A stretch of 64,000 bases of DNA from Pandoraea nosoerga (GCF_902459585.1 NZ_CABPSC010000017.1:1-64000), one strand, 5' to 3'; positions 18,463 to 28,377 are shown, counted from the stretch's first letter. Numbers and translations are program-made. Notes: generated by a model not told the origin, from the sequence alone.

Positions 18463-20677
18463 GATGCGATGGGTAACGTCATTGAAATGGCTGGCGATCA
18501 CGGTGGTCGCCATCGTGCTGGCGTTCGCGGCGTTCATCACGTGGTTCGACTGGAACTACGCCCGTCCCTGGATCAACCGGGAGGTGAGCACCGCGAGCGG
18601 ACGCCCGTTCGAGATCCGGGGCGACCTGTCGCTGCACTGGCTCGCGCCGAATGCGCAGGCCCCGGGTTTGGGGCGTTGGCTGCCGCGCCCGCGCCTGATC
18701 GCGAATGATATCGTGTTAGGCAACGTCGCGTGGAGTCAGACGCCCGACATGATCACCGTCGGACGGCTCACGTTCTCGCTGGAATGGCTGCCGCTGCTCG
18801 ACAAACGCGTGGTGCTGCCCGAAGTCACGCTCTCGGCCCCGAAGGTGCTCATCGAGCAACGCGCCGACGGGCAGAACAACTGGACCTTCACCAAGGGCAA
18901 CGGCGAACCGTCGCCGTGGAAGCTGCGCATCGGCCGCCTGATTCTCGAGGACGGCGTGGTGCGCGCCAACCTCGTGCCGCAACAGCTCGATCTCACCGCC
19001 AACATCGCGACCATCGACGGGCAGGCGCCCTACGGCATCGGCGTGACGCTCAAGGGCACTTTCCGCAAGGTCGCGGTCACGGGCAAGGTCCGCGGTGGCG
19101 ACGTACTCTCGCTCGAAGATTCGGGCGAGCCGTATCCGCTCGACGCGAGCGTTCGCATCGGACGCACGCTGATCGCCGCCCAGGGCACGTTCACGAACCC
19201 GGCCACGCTCTCCGCGCTCGACATGCATCTGCGGCTCGCCGGGCCGACCATGGCCGACCTGTATCCGATCACCGGCGTGCTGCTGCCCGAGACGCCGCCA
19301 TACGAAACGAACGGCCACCTGCTGCACACGGCCGGCGTATGGCGCTACGAGCGTTTTCAGGGCAAGGTCGGCCAGAGCGATCTGTCCGGCACGCTCGTGT
19401 TTCGCCAGCGCGAGCCGCGCAACATCCTGCAGGGCGCAGTCGTCTCGAACCAGTTGCGGCTCGCCGATCTCGGCCCGGTGGTGGGCGGGCAGAACCCGTC
19501 GGGCGGCGGCGACCTGACCGGCAAGCCGAAGGCGCCGCCCTCCGACAAGGTGCTGCCCGTCGATCCGTTCAAGACCGACCGCTGGCGTGCGATCGACGCC
19601 GACGTGCAATTCACCGGCCGCAAGATCGTGCGCGACAAGAGCCTGCCGATCGACAATCTCGTCACCCATCTCGTGCTCGACGACGGCGTGCTCTCGCTCA
19701 AGCCGCTGGAATTCGGCGTGGCCGGCGGACGCATCACGTCGAACCTGGTACTGAACGGGCAGGTCGAGCCGATGAAGGTGGACTCGCAGGTCTCGTTGCG
19801 GCATCTGAAGATGAAACAACTGCTGCCGGACGTCGACCTGATGAAGACCAGTGTGGGTGAAGTGAACGGCGACGCGGCCCTGACCGCCACCGGCAACTCG
19901 ATCGCCGCGCTCGCGGGATCGTCCAATGGCGAGATCAAGACGCTGATCGACCGCGGCTCCGTGAGCAAGCTCCTGCTCGAGTATCTGGGTCTCAACGTCG
20001 GCAACATCGTCCTCACCAAGCTCTTCGGCGACAAGCAGATCGAGATGCGCTGCGCAGCGGCCGACTTTGCCGTCAAGGACGGCATCATGGACGCCCGCAC
20101 CTTCGTGATCGACACGGACGACACGAGCATCGGCGTGACCGGCCAGATCGATCTCAAGCGCGAACACTTCAACCTGACGATCCGGCCCGAGCCCAAACAC
20201 TTCGGCCTCCTGTCCTTGCGCTCGCCGCTTCACGTGCGAGGCACGTTCAAGCATCCGGACGTCGGTGTGAACATGCCGACGCTCGTCGCGCGCGCGGGCG
20301 GGGCCATCGCGCTCGGCGTGCTGGCGCCCTACACCGCGCTCGTGCCGCTGCTCGAACTCGGCCCCGGCCAGGACAGTCCCTGCGGCGAGCTGCTGGCCAG
20401 TCTGCAACATCCGCCGAGCCGCAATCCGGCGAATGCCAAATCCACGCCGGGCGCGAGCGCCGGCAAGCGCGGTGCGAAGGCGGCGCCGCCGGCCGGCCAG
20501 ACGCCGTCGGGCGCCCCCCCCGACGGCGCCCGCCTCCGTCCCGGGTCGGGAAGCCCCGTGAAGCGCCTCGGTGCGGCGCGGCGTTCGAGGCAATCCGGCG
20601 CATCGCCGCGACGGGCAGCGGCACGTCGGCGCGGGCAAATCCATGCGGGCCACAGGGATTTACCCGTGGCGCAGTGA
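18461..20677 (+). CDS. AsmA family protein, probable frame change near the 3' end
   Basis: Large envelope protein anchored in the inner membrane by one N-terminal helix (residues ~9-28), with a long periplasmic body; relatives move or organise phospholipids towards the outer membrane. 738 residues as read. Residues ~30-640 are AsmA-like (WLAPNAQAPGLGRWLPRPRL, LEWLPLLDKRVVLPEVTLSAP, and the C-terminal domain near FALKREHFNLTIRPEPK). After a run of eight C (20514-20521) the tail turns Arg-rich and off-frame in character. One base fewer would end the protein at TGA 20559-20561 with an ordinary Ala/Pro tail. The start overlaps the divergent tcdA start. Confidence 0.88.
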   Translation: MMRWVTSLKWLAITVVAIVLAFAAFITWFDWNYARPWINREVSTASGRPFEIRGDLSLHWLAPNAQAPGLGRWLPRPRLIANDIVLGNVAWSQTPDMITVGRLTFSLEWLPLLDKRVVLPEVTLSAPKVLIEQRADGQNNWTFTKGNGEPSPWKLRIGRLILEDGVVRANLVPQQLDLTANIATIDGQAPYGIGVTLKGTFRKVAVTGKVRGGDVLSLEDSGEPYPLDASVRIGRTLIAAQGTFTNPATLSALDMHLRLAGPTMADLYPITGVLLPETPPYETNGHLLHTAGVWRYERFQGKVGQSDLSGTLVFRQREPRNILQGAVVSNQLRLADLGPVVGGQNPSGGGDLTGKPKAPPSDKVLPVDPFKTDRWRAIDADVQFTGRKIVRDKSLPIDNLVTHLVLDDGVLSLKPLEFGVAGGRITSNLVLNGQVEPMKVDSQVSLRHLKMKQLLPDVDLMKTSVGEVNGDAALTATGNSIAALAGSSNGEIKTLIDRGSVSKLLLEYLGLNVGNIVLTKLFGDKQIEMRCAAADFAVKDGIMDARTFVIDTDDTSIGVTGQIDLKREHFNLTIRPEPKHFGLLSLRSPLHVRGTFKHPDVGVNMPTLVARAGGAIALGVLAPYTALVPLLELGPGQDSPCGELLASLQHPPSRNPANAKSTPGASAGKRGAKAAPPAGQTPSGAPPDGARLRPGSGSPVKRLGAARRSRQSGASPRRAAARRRGQIHAGHRDLPVAQ
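20502..20528 (+). repeat. Perfect hairpin with C8 tract inside the AsmA-family gene
   Basis: A 10-bp inverted repeat CGCCGTCGGG / CCCGACGGCG with a 7-nt loop; the right arm lies at the end of the C8 run. Such a hairpin plus homopolymer is prone to slippage and to sequencing error, and it sits exactly where the coding frame becomes implausible. Confidence 0.8.
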
Positions 20678-20881
20678 TCGGAAATTCGCGGCGCAAGACC
20701 GTCATCTTTCCGGATACTTCATTCCTTAAATATCAAGCACATGGCGCGAAATGCCCGTGTTGCGCGGCATTCGGGCGCCCGCCACGCGCACCTTGCGGCA
20801 AATCGTCACGCACGCACGCTGGCCGACTCTTCGCTATACTGTGTCGCAGTCCCCAACCGCAATCGACCTGCAACGATCGTC

Positions 20882-21529
20882 GTGACCCAGACGCTTTCTC
20901 TCGCGGACCTGCGCAAGAACTACGCCCTCGGCTCCCTTTCCGAGACCGACGTGGCGCCCAGCCCGTTCGATCAATTCCGTCTGTGGTTCGAGCAGGCGCT
21001 CGCCGCACAACTGCCCGAGCCCAATGCCATGACGCTCGCCACGGTCACGCCGGACGGGCGCCCCGACGCGCGTATCGTGCTGATCAAGGGCGCCGACGAG
21101 CGCGGCTTCACCTTCTTCACGAACTACGAGTCGCGCAAGGGCCAGGAGCTGGCCGCCACGCCGTATGCCTGCCTGCTGTTTCACTGGATCGAGCTCGAGC
21201 GCCAGGTGCGCATCGAGGGTCGAGTGGACAAGGTGAGCGAGGCGGAGAGCGACGCCTACTATCACTCGCGGCCGGTCGGCTCCCGTCTCGGCGCATGGGC
21301 CTCCGTGCAAAGCGCGGAGGTGGCCGATCGCAGCATCATCGAGCAACGCGAAGCGGAATTTCGGCGCCAGTTTGGCGACAATCCGCCACGCCCGCCGCAT
21401 TGGGGCGGTTACCGGCTTGTGCCGGAATCCATGGAATTCTGGCAGGGTCGCGAATCGCGCCTGCACGATCGCATCAAATATTTCCGGCTTGCCGACGGAT
21501 CGTGGCGCGTAGCGCGCCTGTCCCCGTGA
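20882..21529 (+). CDS. pdxH: Pyridoxamine/pyridoxine 5'-phosphate oxidase
   Basis: FMN enzyme making pyridoxal 5'-phosphate; cytosolic homodimer. 215 residues from GTG 20882 ([19 protein letters not shown]), matching the ~210-218 norm. The FMN/substrate motif [13 protein letters not shown], the strand [14 protein letters not shown], and the C-terminal [28 protein letters not shown] block with its Arg and His are intact. The Shine-Dalgarno sequence is weak, and in-frame codons extend upstream to 20741 without family likeness, so the start is the least certain part. 204 bp separate it from the AsmA-family gene. Confidence 0.94.
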   Translation: MTQTLSLADLRKNYALGSLSETDVAPSPFDQFRLWFEQALAAQLPEPNAMTLATVTPDGRPDARIVLIKGADERGFTFFTNYESRKGQELAATPYACLLFHWIELERQVRIEGRVDKVSEAESDAYYHSRPVGSRLGAWASVQSAEVADRSIIEQREAEFRRQFGDNPPRPPHWGGYRLVPESMEFWQGRESRLHDRIKYFRLADGSWRVARLSP

Positions 21530-21643
21530 ACAATGCGTCGGCTACGCCGACGCGGTACGCCTGCCCGCCCGATTGACGAGGAGACGTCGCCGCGCCGTGC
21601 GGTACGGATTTGAAGTTTTTTTGGTGACACTTGGAGCACATCC

Positions 21644-22855
21644 ATGTTGTGGGAGAAAAAACTCGAAAACTGGGTCAGCGGCGTCAAGACATCCTCCAAC
21701 CTGCCGATCCGCCTCGCGCTATGGAACGGACAGCACTATGACTTTGGTGCGTTCGACAACCCCAGCGTAACGTTGCGCGTCAATGGTCCCGCGGCCATGA
21801 CGCGCCTGCTCAGCCCCAGCCTGGACAATCTCGGCGAGGCATACGTGAAGGGCGAAATCGATGTCGAAGGCAAGCTGACGGACGTCATCGACATGAGCTA
21901 CGCCCTCGCGGGCAGCAGCCTCACGACCATCGGCCCACTGGAGCGGGCCGTGCGTCATTTCAATCACAGCAAGAAGTCCGACAAACGCTCGATCGAGTTT
22001 CACTACGACGTGTCGAACGAGTTCTACCAGCTCTGGCTGGACAAGAACATGGTGTATTCGTGCGCCTATTTCGAGAATGGCGACGAGGACCTCGACACCG
22101 CGCAAGAGAAGAAGATCGACCACATCCTCACCAAGATCCAGTTACAGCCGGGGCAGACGCTGCTCGACATCGGCTGCGGCTGGGGTGCCCTGGTGATTCG
22201 CGCAGCGCAGAAGTTCGGTGCGAAATGCGTCGGCGTCACGCTCTCGCAAAATCAGTTCGATCTGGCGACCGAGCGCGTGAAGCAGCTCGGCCTGCAGGAT
22301 CGGATCGAGATTCGCATCCAGGACTACCGCGACGTCGAGGGCCAGTTCGACCGCATCACCAGCGTGGGCATGTTCGAGCACGTCGGCCGCAAGAACCTGA
22401 AGGACTATTTCGCGAAGATGGCCTCGCTGCTCAAGGACGACGGCATCGCCATGAACCACGGCATCACGTCGACCGATCCGGACAGCGGCGAGACGGCCAT
22501 GGGCGGCGGCGAGTTCATCGACAAGTACGTGTTCCCGAACGGCGAACTGCCGCACATCAGCCTTGCGCTCGAGTCGATGCAGCGTGGGGGGCTCGAGGCG
22601 AGCGACGTGGAAAGCCTGCGTCGTCACTACGCGCGCACCCTCACGCTCTGGTCGGAGCGCTTCGAAGCCCATGCGCCGCGCCTGCGCGAACTCGCCGGCG
22701 AAGAGCGTTTCCGTGTCTGGCGCGTGTACCTCGCGGGCTGCGCGTATGCGTTCGAGCACGATCACGTCTCGATCTATCAGGTCGTGTGCCGCAAGGCCGG
22801 TCAGTCGGCCAAGCGCCTGCCCTGGTCGCGCCGCTATATGTACGAAAACCGATGA
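21644..22855 (+). CDS. cfa: Cyclopropane-fatty-acyl-phospholipid synthase (SAM-dependent)
   Basis: Methylenates the cis double bond of membrane phospholipid acyl chains, using SAM, usually on entry to stationary phase or under acid stress. 403 residues. The SAM motif LLDIGCGWGALVIRAA lies at ~172-187, with GVTLSQNQ and the bicarbonate/active-site region EFHYDVSNEFYQLWLDKNMVYSCAYF before it. FEHVGRKN and the conserved C-terminal YLAGCAYAFEH follow. Its stop overlaps the next start (ATGA), so it is translationally coupled to the DUF72 gene. Confidence 0.95.
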   Translation: MLWEKKLENWVSGVKTSSNLPIRLALWNGQHYDFGAFDNPSVTLRVNGPAAMTRLLSPSLDNLGEAYVKGEIDVEGKLTDVIDMSYALAGSSLTTIGPLERAVRHFNHSKKSDKRSIEFHYDVSNEFYQLWLDKNMVYSCAYFENGDEDLDTAQEKKIDHILTKIQLQPGQTLLDIGCGWGALVIRAAQKFGAKCVGVTLSQNQFDLATERVKQLGLQDRIEIRIQDYRDVEGQFDRITSVGMFEHVGRKNLKDYFAKMASLLKDDGIAMNHGITSTDPDSGETAMGGGEFIDKYVFPNGELPHISLALESMQRGGLEASDVESLRRHYARTLTLWSERFEAHAPRLRELAGEERFRVWRVYLAGCAYAFEHDHVSIYQVVCRKAGQSAKRLPWSRRYMYENR

Positions 22856-24024
22856 GTCAGTTCGATCTGTTTGGCGCGCCGCCTGACGATCCACCGGCAG
22901 GCAAACGCGCCAGGCAGATCGATGGCGACGCTTCGGCCCCCTCGGCCCCCTCATCCGCCTCGTCCCCCTCGCCCTCCGGCGCCGGCAGGCACTCGGGCGC
23001 CGTCCGCCGCGGCGGCGTCGGCGCGGCGGACCACCCCGCCGCCACGCGCACGCTCGGTGCACAGTTGCCTGCCAACATCCGTCTGGGCACGTCGTCGTGG
23101 TCGTTTCCCGGCTGGAAAGGCATTGTCTGGGATGACGACTACAGCGACACCAGGCTCTCCCGCGAGGGCCTCGCCGCCTACGCCAGTCATCCGGTATTGC
23201 GCTGCGTCGGCATCGACCGCTCGTTCTACAAACCGATGTCGATCGTCGAGTACCAGAAGTACGCGCAGCAGGTGCCCGACGATTTCCGCTTTCTCGTCAA
23301 GGCGCCCAGTGCCGTGACCGACGCGCTCGTGCGCGGCGACAAGGGTGAAGGCCTGGGCGACAATCCGTGCTTTCTCGATGCGCGCATCGCGACCGAGCAA
23401 TTCGTCGCGCCTTGTCTGGCAGGCCTCGGCCCGAAGGCTGGCGTACTCGTGTTCCAGATTTCCCCGCTACCGGCCGATTTGCTGCGCGACGTTCCCGGCC
23501 TCATCCAGCGCATCGAGGCGTTCTTCGCGGCGCTGCCGCCGCTGCCCGAAGGCGAAACAACTCCGGATGGCGTGACGCTGCCGGGCCCGTGTTACGCCCT
23601 GGAGATTCGCGACGGCGCACTGCTTACCCCGCGCCTAATGCGCACGCTGGGTCAACTGGGCGTGCGCTATTGCATCGGCCTGCATGCGCGCATGCCTCAC
23701 GTGGAACGTCAGGCGGCCGCCCTGGCAATGCTCGATGAAGCGGGCACCGGGCCGTTGGTGGTGCGCTGGAATCTGAACAGCGCTCACCGCTATGAGCAGG
23801 CCAAGGCGAAGTACGCACCGTTCGACAAGATCGTCGATCCCGACCCCGTCACGCGCGACGTCCTGGCCGCGCTCGCAACCCACTATGCCCTCGCCGGCCA
23901 TCCGGTATACGTGATCGTCAACAACAAGGCCGAAGGCTCGTCGCCCCTGTCGTGTCAGGCGCTGGCCGAGCGCATCGGCGAATTGTCGCGCAGCGCAGCG
24001 GCGCCATCGCCCGAGGCCGGGTGA
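22852..24024 (+). CDS. DUF72 domain protein
   Basis: 390 residues. Residues ~75-385 form the DUF72 TIM-barrel fold (IRLGTSSWSFPGWKGIVWDDDY at the start, then CYALEIRD, and HPVYVIVNNKAEGSSPLS near the end). The first 70 residues are an extra Pro/Ser/Ala-rich linker absent from most relatives. The biochemical role of the family is not established. Coupling to cfa by a 4-bp overlap is the only functional hint. A strong terminator follows within 20 bp. Confidence 0.9.
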   Translation: MSQFDLFGAPPDDPPAGKRARQIDGDASAPSAPSSASSPSPSGAGRHSGAVRRGGVGAADHPAATRTLGAQLPANIRLGTSSWSFPGWKGIVWDDDYSDTRLSREGLAAYASHPVLRCVGIDRSFYKPMSIVEYQKYAQQVPDDFRFLVKAPSAVTDALVRGDKGEGLGDNPCFLDARIATEQFVAPCLAGLGPKAGVLVFQISPLPADLLRDVPGLIQRIEAFFAALPPLPEGETTPDGVTLPGPCYALEIRDGALLTPRLMRTLGQLGVRYCIGLHARMPHVERQAAALAMLDEAGTGPLVVRWNLNSAHRYEQAKAKYAPFDKIVDPDPVTRDVLAALATHYALAGHPVYVIVNNKAEGSSPLSCQALAERIGELSRSAAAPSPEAG

Positions 24025-24042
24025 GGTCCTGACGCAGCAACG

Positions 24043-24088
24043 ACAATGGCCCGGGCCGGCAGCGATGCCGAGTCCGGGCCATTGTTTT
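24043..24088 (+). terminator. Intrinsic terminator after the cfa-DUF72 operon
   Basis: A 12-bp perfect stem ACAATGGCCCGG / CCGGGCCATTGT with an ~19-nt loop, followed by TTTT, starting 18 bp after the DUF72 stop. Confidence 0.88.
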
Positions 24089-24206
24089 ATCGCGCTATCG
24101 TCGAATCGACGGAGCGACGGATCGGCGGAGCGACGCTCGACCATGGGCCTGCCACCACCCCGCCATATTGCGGCGGTATTGTGGTGGCATTGCCTCGGTA
24201 TTGCGT

Positions 24207-24262
24207 CGGTATTGCCTCGTCGGTATTGCCTCGTCGGTATTGCCTCGTCGGTATTGCGAAGG
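24207..24262. repeat. 14-bp tandem repeat, three perfect copies plus one partial
   Basis: CGGTATTGCCTCGT at 24207, 24221 and 24235, then CGGTATTGCGAAGG. Looser relatives (GGCGGTATTG, CTCGGTATTGCGT) lie just upstream from about 24168. It sits between the convergent DUF72 and fabV genes. Confidence 0.88.
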
Positions 24263-24290
24263 TAGCGTGGCGGCGGTGCCGCGCCGGCCC

Positions 24291-25484
24291 TTACGCCACG
24301 AGGTGTGCGATCGGCACGTCCGGATTGACGTCCGCCTCGTAGTCGACACCATCGACCTCGAAGCCGAACAGACGCAGGAATTCGTGCTTGTAACCTGCGA
24401 AGTCCGTCAGTTCGTACAGATTCTCGTCGGTCACCTGGTTCCACAGCGCGGCGACTTCGGCCTGCACGTCCGGCGACAGTTCCTTCTGGTCCGTGCGCAC
24501 GCGGCCTTCGTCGTCGAGTTGCGGCGTGGCGCTGTAAAGGCTGTCCTTGTACAGGCCGTAGATCTGTTCGATGCACCCTTCGTGCGTGCCCTTGGCCTTC
24601 ATGACCTTGAAGAGCAGCGAAAGGTACAGCGGCATCATCGGAATGGCCGAGCTGGCCTGCGTGACGAGCGCCTTGAGCACCGCCACGCGCGCATCGCCGC
24701 CATTCGCGGCAAGCTTGGCGCGAATGTCCAGCACCTTCTCGTCCAGATCCTTCTTGGCAGCGCCGATCGAACCGTTCCAGTAAATGTCGTGGGTGATCTT
24801 CTCGCCCAGATACGTGAACGCCGTCGTCTTGGCGCCCGGGGCCAGCACGCCCGCCTGCGAGAGCGCGTCGATCCACATCTGCCAGTCCTCGCCGCCCATC
24901 ACCGCGACGGTGTTCTCGATTTCTTCCTGCGTAGCCGGCTCGAACACCGATTCCTTGACCACTTCCTTGTCCGTGTCGATGCCGCGCAGCGTCACCGACT
25001 GGCCGACCGGCTTGAGCACCGAGCTGAACACCTGGCCCGTTTCGGGGTGCGTGCGGCGCGGCGCAGCAAGGCTGTAGACGACCAGATCCACCTGGCCGAG
25101 ATCGCGCTTGATGGTCTCGATGGTCTTCGCCTTGATCTCCTTGGAGAACGCGTCGCCATTGATGCTCTTCGCGTACAACCCCTTTTCGGTCGCGAACTTG
25201 TCGAAGGCCGCGGTGTTGTACCAGCCTGGCGTGCCCGGCTTGGTCTCGCTGCCCGCGCGCTCGAAGAATACGCCCAGCGTGGCGGCATCGCAGCCGAAGG
25301 CCGCCGTGATGCGTGCGGCGAGGCCGTAGCCGGTCGATGCACCGATCACGAGCACCTTTTTCGGGCCATTCGCGATCGGCCCCTGGGCCTTCACGTACTC
25401 GATCTGTTGCTTGACGTTGGCCTCGCAGCCGACGGGATGGGTGGTGACGCAGATGAAGCCGCGCACGCGTGGCTTGATGATCAT
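24291..25484 (-). CDS. fabV: Enoyl-ACP / trans-2-enoyl-CoA reductase, FabV type
   Basis: NADH-dependent last step of the fatty-acid elongation cycle; a large SDR-like enzyme of 397 residues, the family length. N-terminal [20 protein letters not shown] is diagnostic. The nucleotide site reads [12 protein letters not shown]. The catalytic pair sits in Y-x8-K form ([10 protein letters not shown]) at Tyr235/Lys244, the same numbering as characterised FabV enzymes. The start is ATG 25484 after GAGG. FabV enzymes are known to be insensitive to triclosan. Monocistronic by spacing; an MFS exporter lies upstream on the same strand. Confidence 0.96.
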   Translation of the reverse strand: MIIKPRVRGFICVTTHPVGCEANVKQQIEYVKAQGPIANGPKKVLVIGASTGYGLAARITAAFGCDAATLGVFFERAGSETKPGTPGWYNTAAFDKFATEKGLYAKSINGDAFSKEIKAKTIETIKRDLGQVDLVVYSLAAPRRTHPETGQVFSSVLKPVGQSVTLRGIDTDKEVVKESVFEPATQEEIENTVAVMGGEDWQMWIDALSQAGVLAPGAKTTAFTYLGEKITHDIYWNGSIGAAKKDLDEKVLDIRAKLAANGGDARVAVLKALVTQASSAIPMMPLYLSLLFKVMKAKGTHEGCIEQIYGLYKDSLYSATPQLDDEGRVRTDQKELSPDVQAEVAALWNQVTDENLYELTDFAGYKHEFLRLFGFEVDGVDYEADVNPDVPIAHLVA

Positions 25485-25553
25485 GGAAACCTCGTTCGCA
25501 AAATTCGGTGATGCCGGCTCACCCGGCAAACACCGCGCATTGTAAACGAGGTC

Positions 25554-25643
25554 GGGTCCGACCCGGCATTTTGGCGGCCGCTTGCGCCTCCGGTGCTTTC
25601 GATTTCGGACGGCAGACGTTTCGAGCTCGGACGGGTCCGACCC
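25554..25643. repeat. Duplicated palindromic motif GGGTCCGACCC upstream of fabV
   Basis: The 11-bp string occurs at 25554-25564 and 25633-25643, the first extended to GGTCGGGTCCGACCC. Both copies lie in the 169-bp gap between the MFS gene stop and the fabV start, so they could be operator sites for fabV. No regulator is encoded alongside. Confidence 0.4.
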
Positions 25644-25653
25644 CGAATCCGGC

Positions 25654-27228
25654 TTATTCCGGCGCCGCCATCGCGGAGCGCTCGAGACGCTTCGGGAACT
25701 GGATCTGACGAATGCGCCGCACCAGCAACGCGGCGATGATGGCCGCCACCCCCGTGAGCAGCACACCGGCGTGAACGGCGCTCACCAGCGTCTGTCGCGC
25801 GGTTTCGACGAGTGGCATGCCGTCGACGCCCATCGCTCGCAGATCGGTCAGCAAGTCGGCTCGCAAGGCCGGATCGATGAGGATGCGCGGATCCAGCGCG
25901 CGCGCCACGGCGTGCGCGGCCGGAGTGCCGTCGTAGCCGGACACGGCGCCCGATACGCCCCTGGCGTACCAATGATTGACCAGCGTCCCGACGATGGTCG
26001 TGCCGAGCATCCCGCCGACCATGCGCGTGGATTGCAGCAGGGCCGTCGTGATGCCAAAGCGTTCGCGGCCGGCGATCTCTTGTCCGAACACGTTCATGTT
26101 GTTCAGGATGAAGCCGATGCCAATGCCCGCGCACGCCATGGCCAGCGCCAGCAGGCCGTGCGCCGTGTCGCGATGCGCGAGTCCCACGCCCGCCGACGCC
26201 ACTGCCAGCAGACAGAAGCCGAGAATCAGCATGTTCGTCGGGCGCGCGAGCCTTACCACGATGGGCGTGTTGATGAAGCTGCCCAATGCAATGCACGCCG
26301 CGATGGGCGTCGCAATCAGCCCGGCCGCCTGCGGGCTCAGCCCGAAGCCGCCCTGCAGCAGCAGCGGCGCGAAGAAGATGAGCGAGTACATCACGAAGCC
26401 GATCAGCACGGACAGCGTGAAGAGGACCACGAGTTGCGAGTGGCGGAACATGTCGAGCGGCACGATCGGATGCGAGGCACGCCGCTCGGTGCGCAGCAGT
26501 GCGACGACGCCCACGGCGACCGCCGCCATCAGCAGGAGATTGCCAAGCGATGCGCCGTGCGCCGGCACGTTCTCGATGAACACCTGGAAGCCGCCGAGCA
26601 CCACGGCAATCCACAGCGCGCCGCGCCAGTCGACGCGCACGTCGCCTTTGTGCGCGGGGGGGAATTTCGGCAGGTATCGCCACACGAAGTACAGCGCCGC
26701 CAGCCCGACGGGCAGATTCACGAAGAACGTGGAGCGCCAACCGAAATGCTCCGAGAGCAGTCCTCCGAGCGACGGGCCGGCCGCCGTGCCGATGCCATAC
26801 GCCGTGGTGATCACGACCTGCCAGCGCACGCGCGAACGGGCATCCGGGAAGAGGTCGGGAACCGACGCGAACGCCGTGCCGACCATCATGCCGCCGCCGA
26901 CGCCCTGCAGTGCGCGCGCGAAGACGAGGAACGGCATGTTGGGCGCGAGGCCGCACAGCAGCGACGCGAAGGTGAAGGTCAGCACCGAGGCGATCACGAA
27001 ACGGCGACGGCCGAAGTAATCGCCAAGGCGACCGAACACCGGCACGGTCACCACGGAGGCCAGCAGATAGATACTCGCGATCCACGCGTAATACTCGAAG
27101 CCCTTGAGCTCGGCGACGATGGACGGGAGTGCGGTACTGACGACGGTCTGGTCGAGAGCGACCAGCATGTTGACGAGCGCGATGCCGATCATGGCCATCA
27201 ACGCGTCGCGAAAAGGCAGGGGGCGCAC
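25654..27228 (-). CDS. DHA2-family MFS multidrug transporter (14 helices)
   Basis: 524-residue inner-membrane proton antiporter. Helix 1 has [18 protein letters not shown], motif A reads [12 protein letters not shown], and motif C-like [29 protein letters not shown] lies in helix 5. The last helix ends in a basic tail. The start is GTG 27228 with AGGTAG upstream; the in-frame sequence before it lacks a better start. No adaptor or outer-membrane gene adjoins it, unlike the exporter at 10-14.6 kb. The drug or metabolite is unknown. Confidence 0.93.
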   Translation of the reverse strand: MRPLPFRDALMAMIGIALVNMLVALDQTVVSTALPSIVAELKGFEYYAWIASIYLLASVVTVPVFGRLGDYFGRRRFVIASVLTFTFASLLCGLAPNMPFLVFARALQGVGGGMMVGTAFASVPDLFPDARSRVRWQVVITTAYGIGTAAGPSLGGLLSEHFGWRSTFFVNLPVGLAALYFVWRYLPKFPPAHKGDVRVDWRGALWIAVVLGGFQVFIENVPAHGASLGNLLLMAAVAVGVVALLRTERRASHPIVPLDMFRHSQLVVLFTLSVLIGFVMYSLIFFAPLLLQGGFGLSPQAAGLIATPIAACIALGSFINTPIVVRLARPTNMLILGFCLLAVASAGVGLAHRDTAHGLLALAMACAGIGIGFILNNMNVFGQEIAGRERFGITTALLQSTRMVGGMLGTTIVGTLVNHWYARGVSGAVSGYDGTPAAHAVARALDPRILIDPALRADLLTDLRAMGVDGMPLVETARQTLVSAVHAGVLLTGVAAIIAALLVRRIRQIQFPKRLERSAMAAPE

Positions 27229-27918
27229 GGCGGACTACCTGAAGACTTCATGGAGGGGAGTCGTCATTCTATGCGAAAAATAATGAAGATATGAACGTTC
27301 AGGCGCCGTGCGGCTTTCCAGGCCGAAATGGCTCAGGATCGTTGGACGGCGGGAAGCGGAAGTCGAAAGACCCGATGTTGTCTGGCGTTGCGGGCGGACA
27401 CGCCGCGCAAGGCGCTGCCGAGTCCGCGGCCGGCGCGGCGACAAAAGTGCTCTGGGTACGTGACGCCCGCCGCAGGGGCGCGTCCGATGACGAGGCTCGC
27501 GCCGTGCCGCCGAATGCTTCCCGAGGGCTACCCGGCCATTCGCGTCATTCGCGTCATTCGCGTCATTCGTGCCACGCGCCCGGCGCCCTTCGCTGATACG
27601 CCCTGCATCGAATACGAGGTGTTGTCCGATATGACTTTCGGACGTCCCTTCACCCCGCGGCCGGCGCTGCCCGGCATCATGTGTCTCAGGGCCGGCGGGT
27701 TCGGGTGGCACCTGGCTGCTGCCCGCGAGTCGCAGCCGCGTCAGCCGCCGGCAGTACGGACCAGGCGCGCCTGCCCCCGCCGCCGCCCGACCGCCCGGAC
27801 CGGACGGTGAACACAACGGCCGCCTGCCATTGCCGGAAAACGCCCTGCCGGACAACGGCCGCACCATCGCACGATGCCGCACAAAGCGTCGTCGTCGCCA
27901 CCATCAGGAGATTCGCGC
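27229..27918. other. 690-bp GC-rich region without a supported gene
   Basis: Open frames exist on both strands, but all are rich in Arg, Pro and Ala without any domain, as expected of non-coding GC-rich DNA. It contains a 9-bp tandem repeat CATTCGCGT, four copies at 27537-27572. The promoter of the MFS gene must lie at its left end and that of the unknown gene at its right. Confidence 0.45.
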
Positions 27919-28377
27919 ATGATCGATCGCACCATGCGAGCCGACTACCGACGTTGGCTCGATACGCTGGAGGGACCGCAGACCTCGAACAAGTGGCAAG
28001 GATCGGGGGCATCGGGGGCATCGGGGGCATCCGGGGCATCCGGGGCATCGGAGGCGTCGGTCCCGTCAGATGCCCGGCAAACGCAGCCCCCCACGGCGCA
28101 AGGCGCTTTTCTCCGTGACCGGGCCGCCCTTCCCGAAGTGCCGGCCCGGCTGCCCTTCGCCGGCCATGTGGTCTGGTTTTACGAGAGCCGGACGTATCTG
28201 GACATCCGCTTCGACCATCACCGTTTCGAGATCATCACGCAGCAGGTGCGCGGCGCGGCCGAAGCGTTCTATTTCGACAGCTTCGATGCGGCCTATGGAC
28301 ACGCGGCCGACGTCGGAGAACCTTGCCTGATCCTGCTTTCCGAAGGAGACGGCACGCCGGTCAGTGTCGTCGGATAG
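27919..28377 (+). CDS. Protein of unknown function with an in-frame 9-bp repeat
   Basis: 152 residues, not recognised. The start ATG 27919 has AGGAG nine bases upstream. Residues 1-26 are charged; residues ~27-46 are a Gly-Ala-Ser repeat (SGA units) encoded by six 9-bp DNA units at 28001-28054. The rest (~65-150) is a compact acidic/aromatic domain (HVVWFYESRTYLDIRFDHHRFEI, then AAEAFYFDSFDAAYGHAADVG). No signal peptide or membrane segment is seen. Codon bias and the Shine-Dalgarno sequence argue for a real gene. It stands alone between repeat-rich flanks. Confidence 0.65.
   Translation: MIDRTMRADYRRWLDTLEGPQTSNKWQGSGASGASGASGASGASEASVPSDARQTQPPTAQGAFLRDRAALPEVPARLPFAGHVVWFYESRTYLDIRFDHHRFEIITQQVRGAAEAFYFDSFDAAYGHAADVGEPCLILLSEGDGTPVSVVG
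28001..28054 (+). repeat. 9-bp tandem repeat, six copies, in frame
   Basis: Units GATCGGGGG, CATCGGGGG (twice), CATCCGGGG (twice) and CATCGGAGG. Copy-number change would add or remove Ser-Gly-Ala triplets without breaking the frame. Confidence 0.88.

Noticed and set aside
22060-22851. N-terminal extension of the DUF72 gene through cfa
   Set aside because: It is the wrong frame over cfa. The ATGA overlap at 22852 gives a natural start for the DUF72 protein.
27235-27882. 215-codon minus-strand frame in the gene-less region
   Set aside because: Arg/Pro/Gly-rich with no domain, no good ribosome-binding site, and it overlaps other equally open frames.
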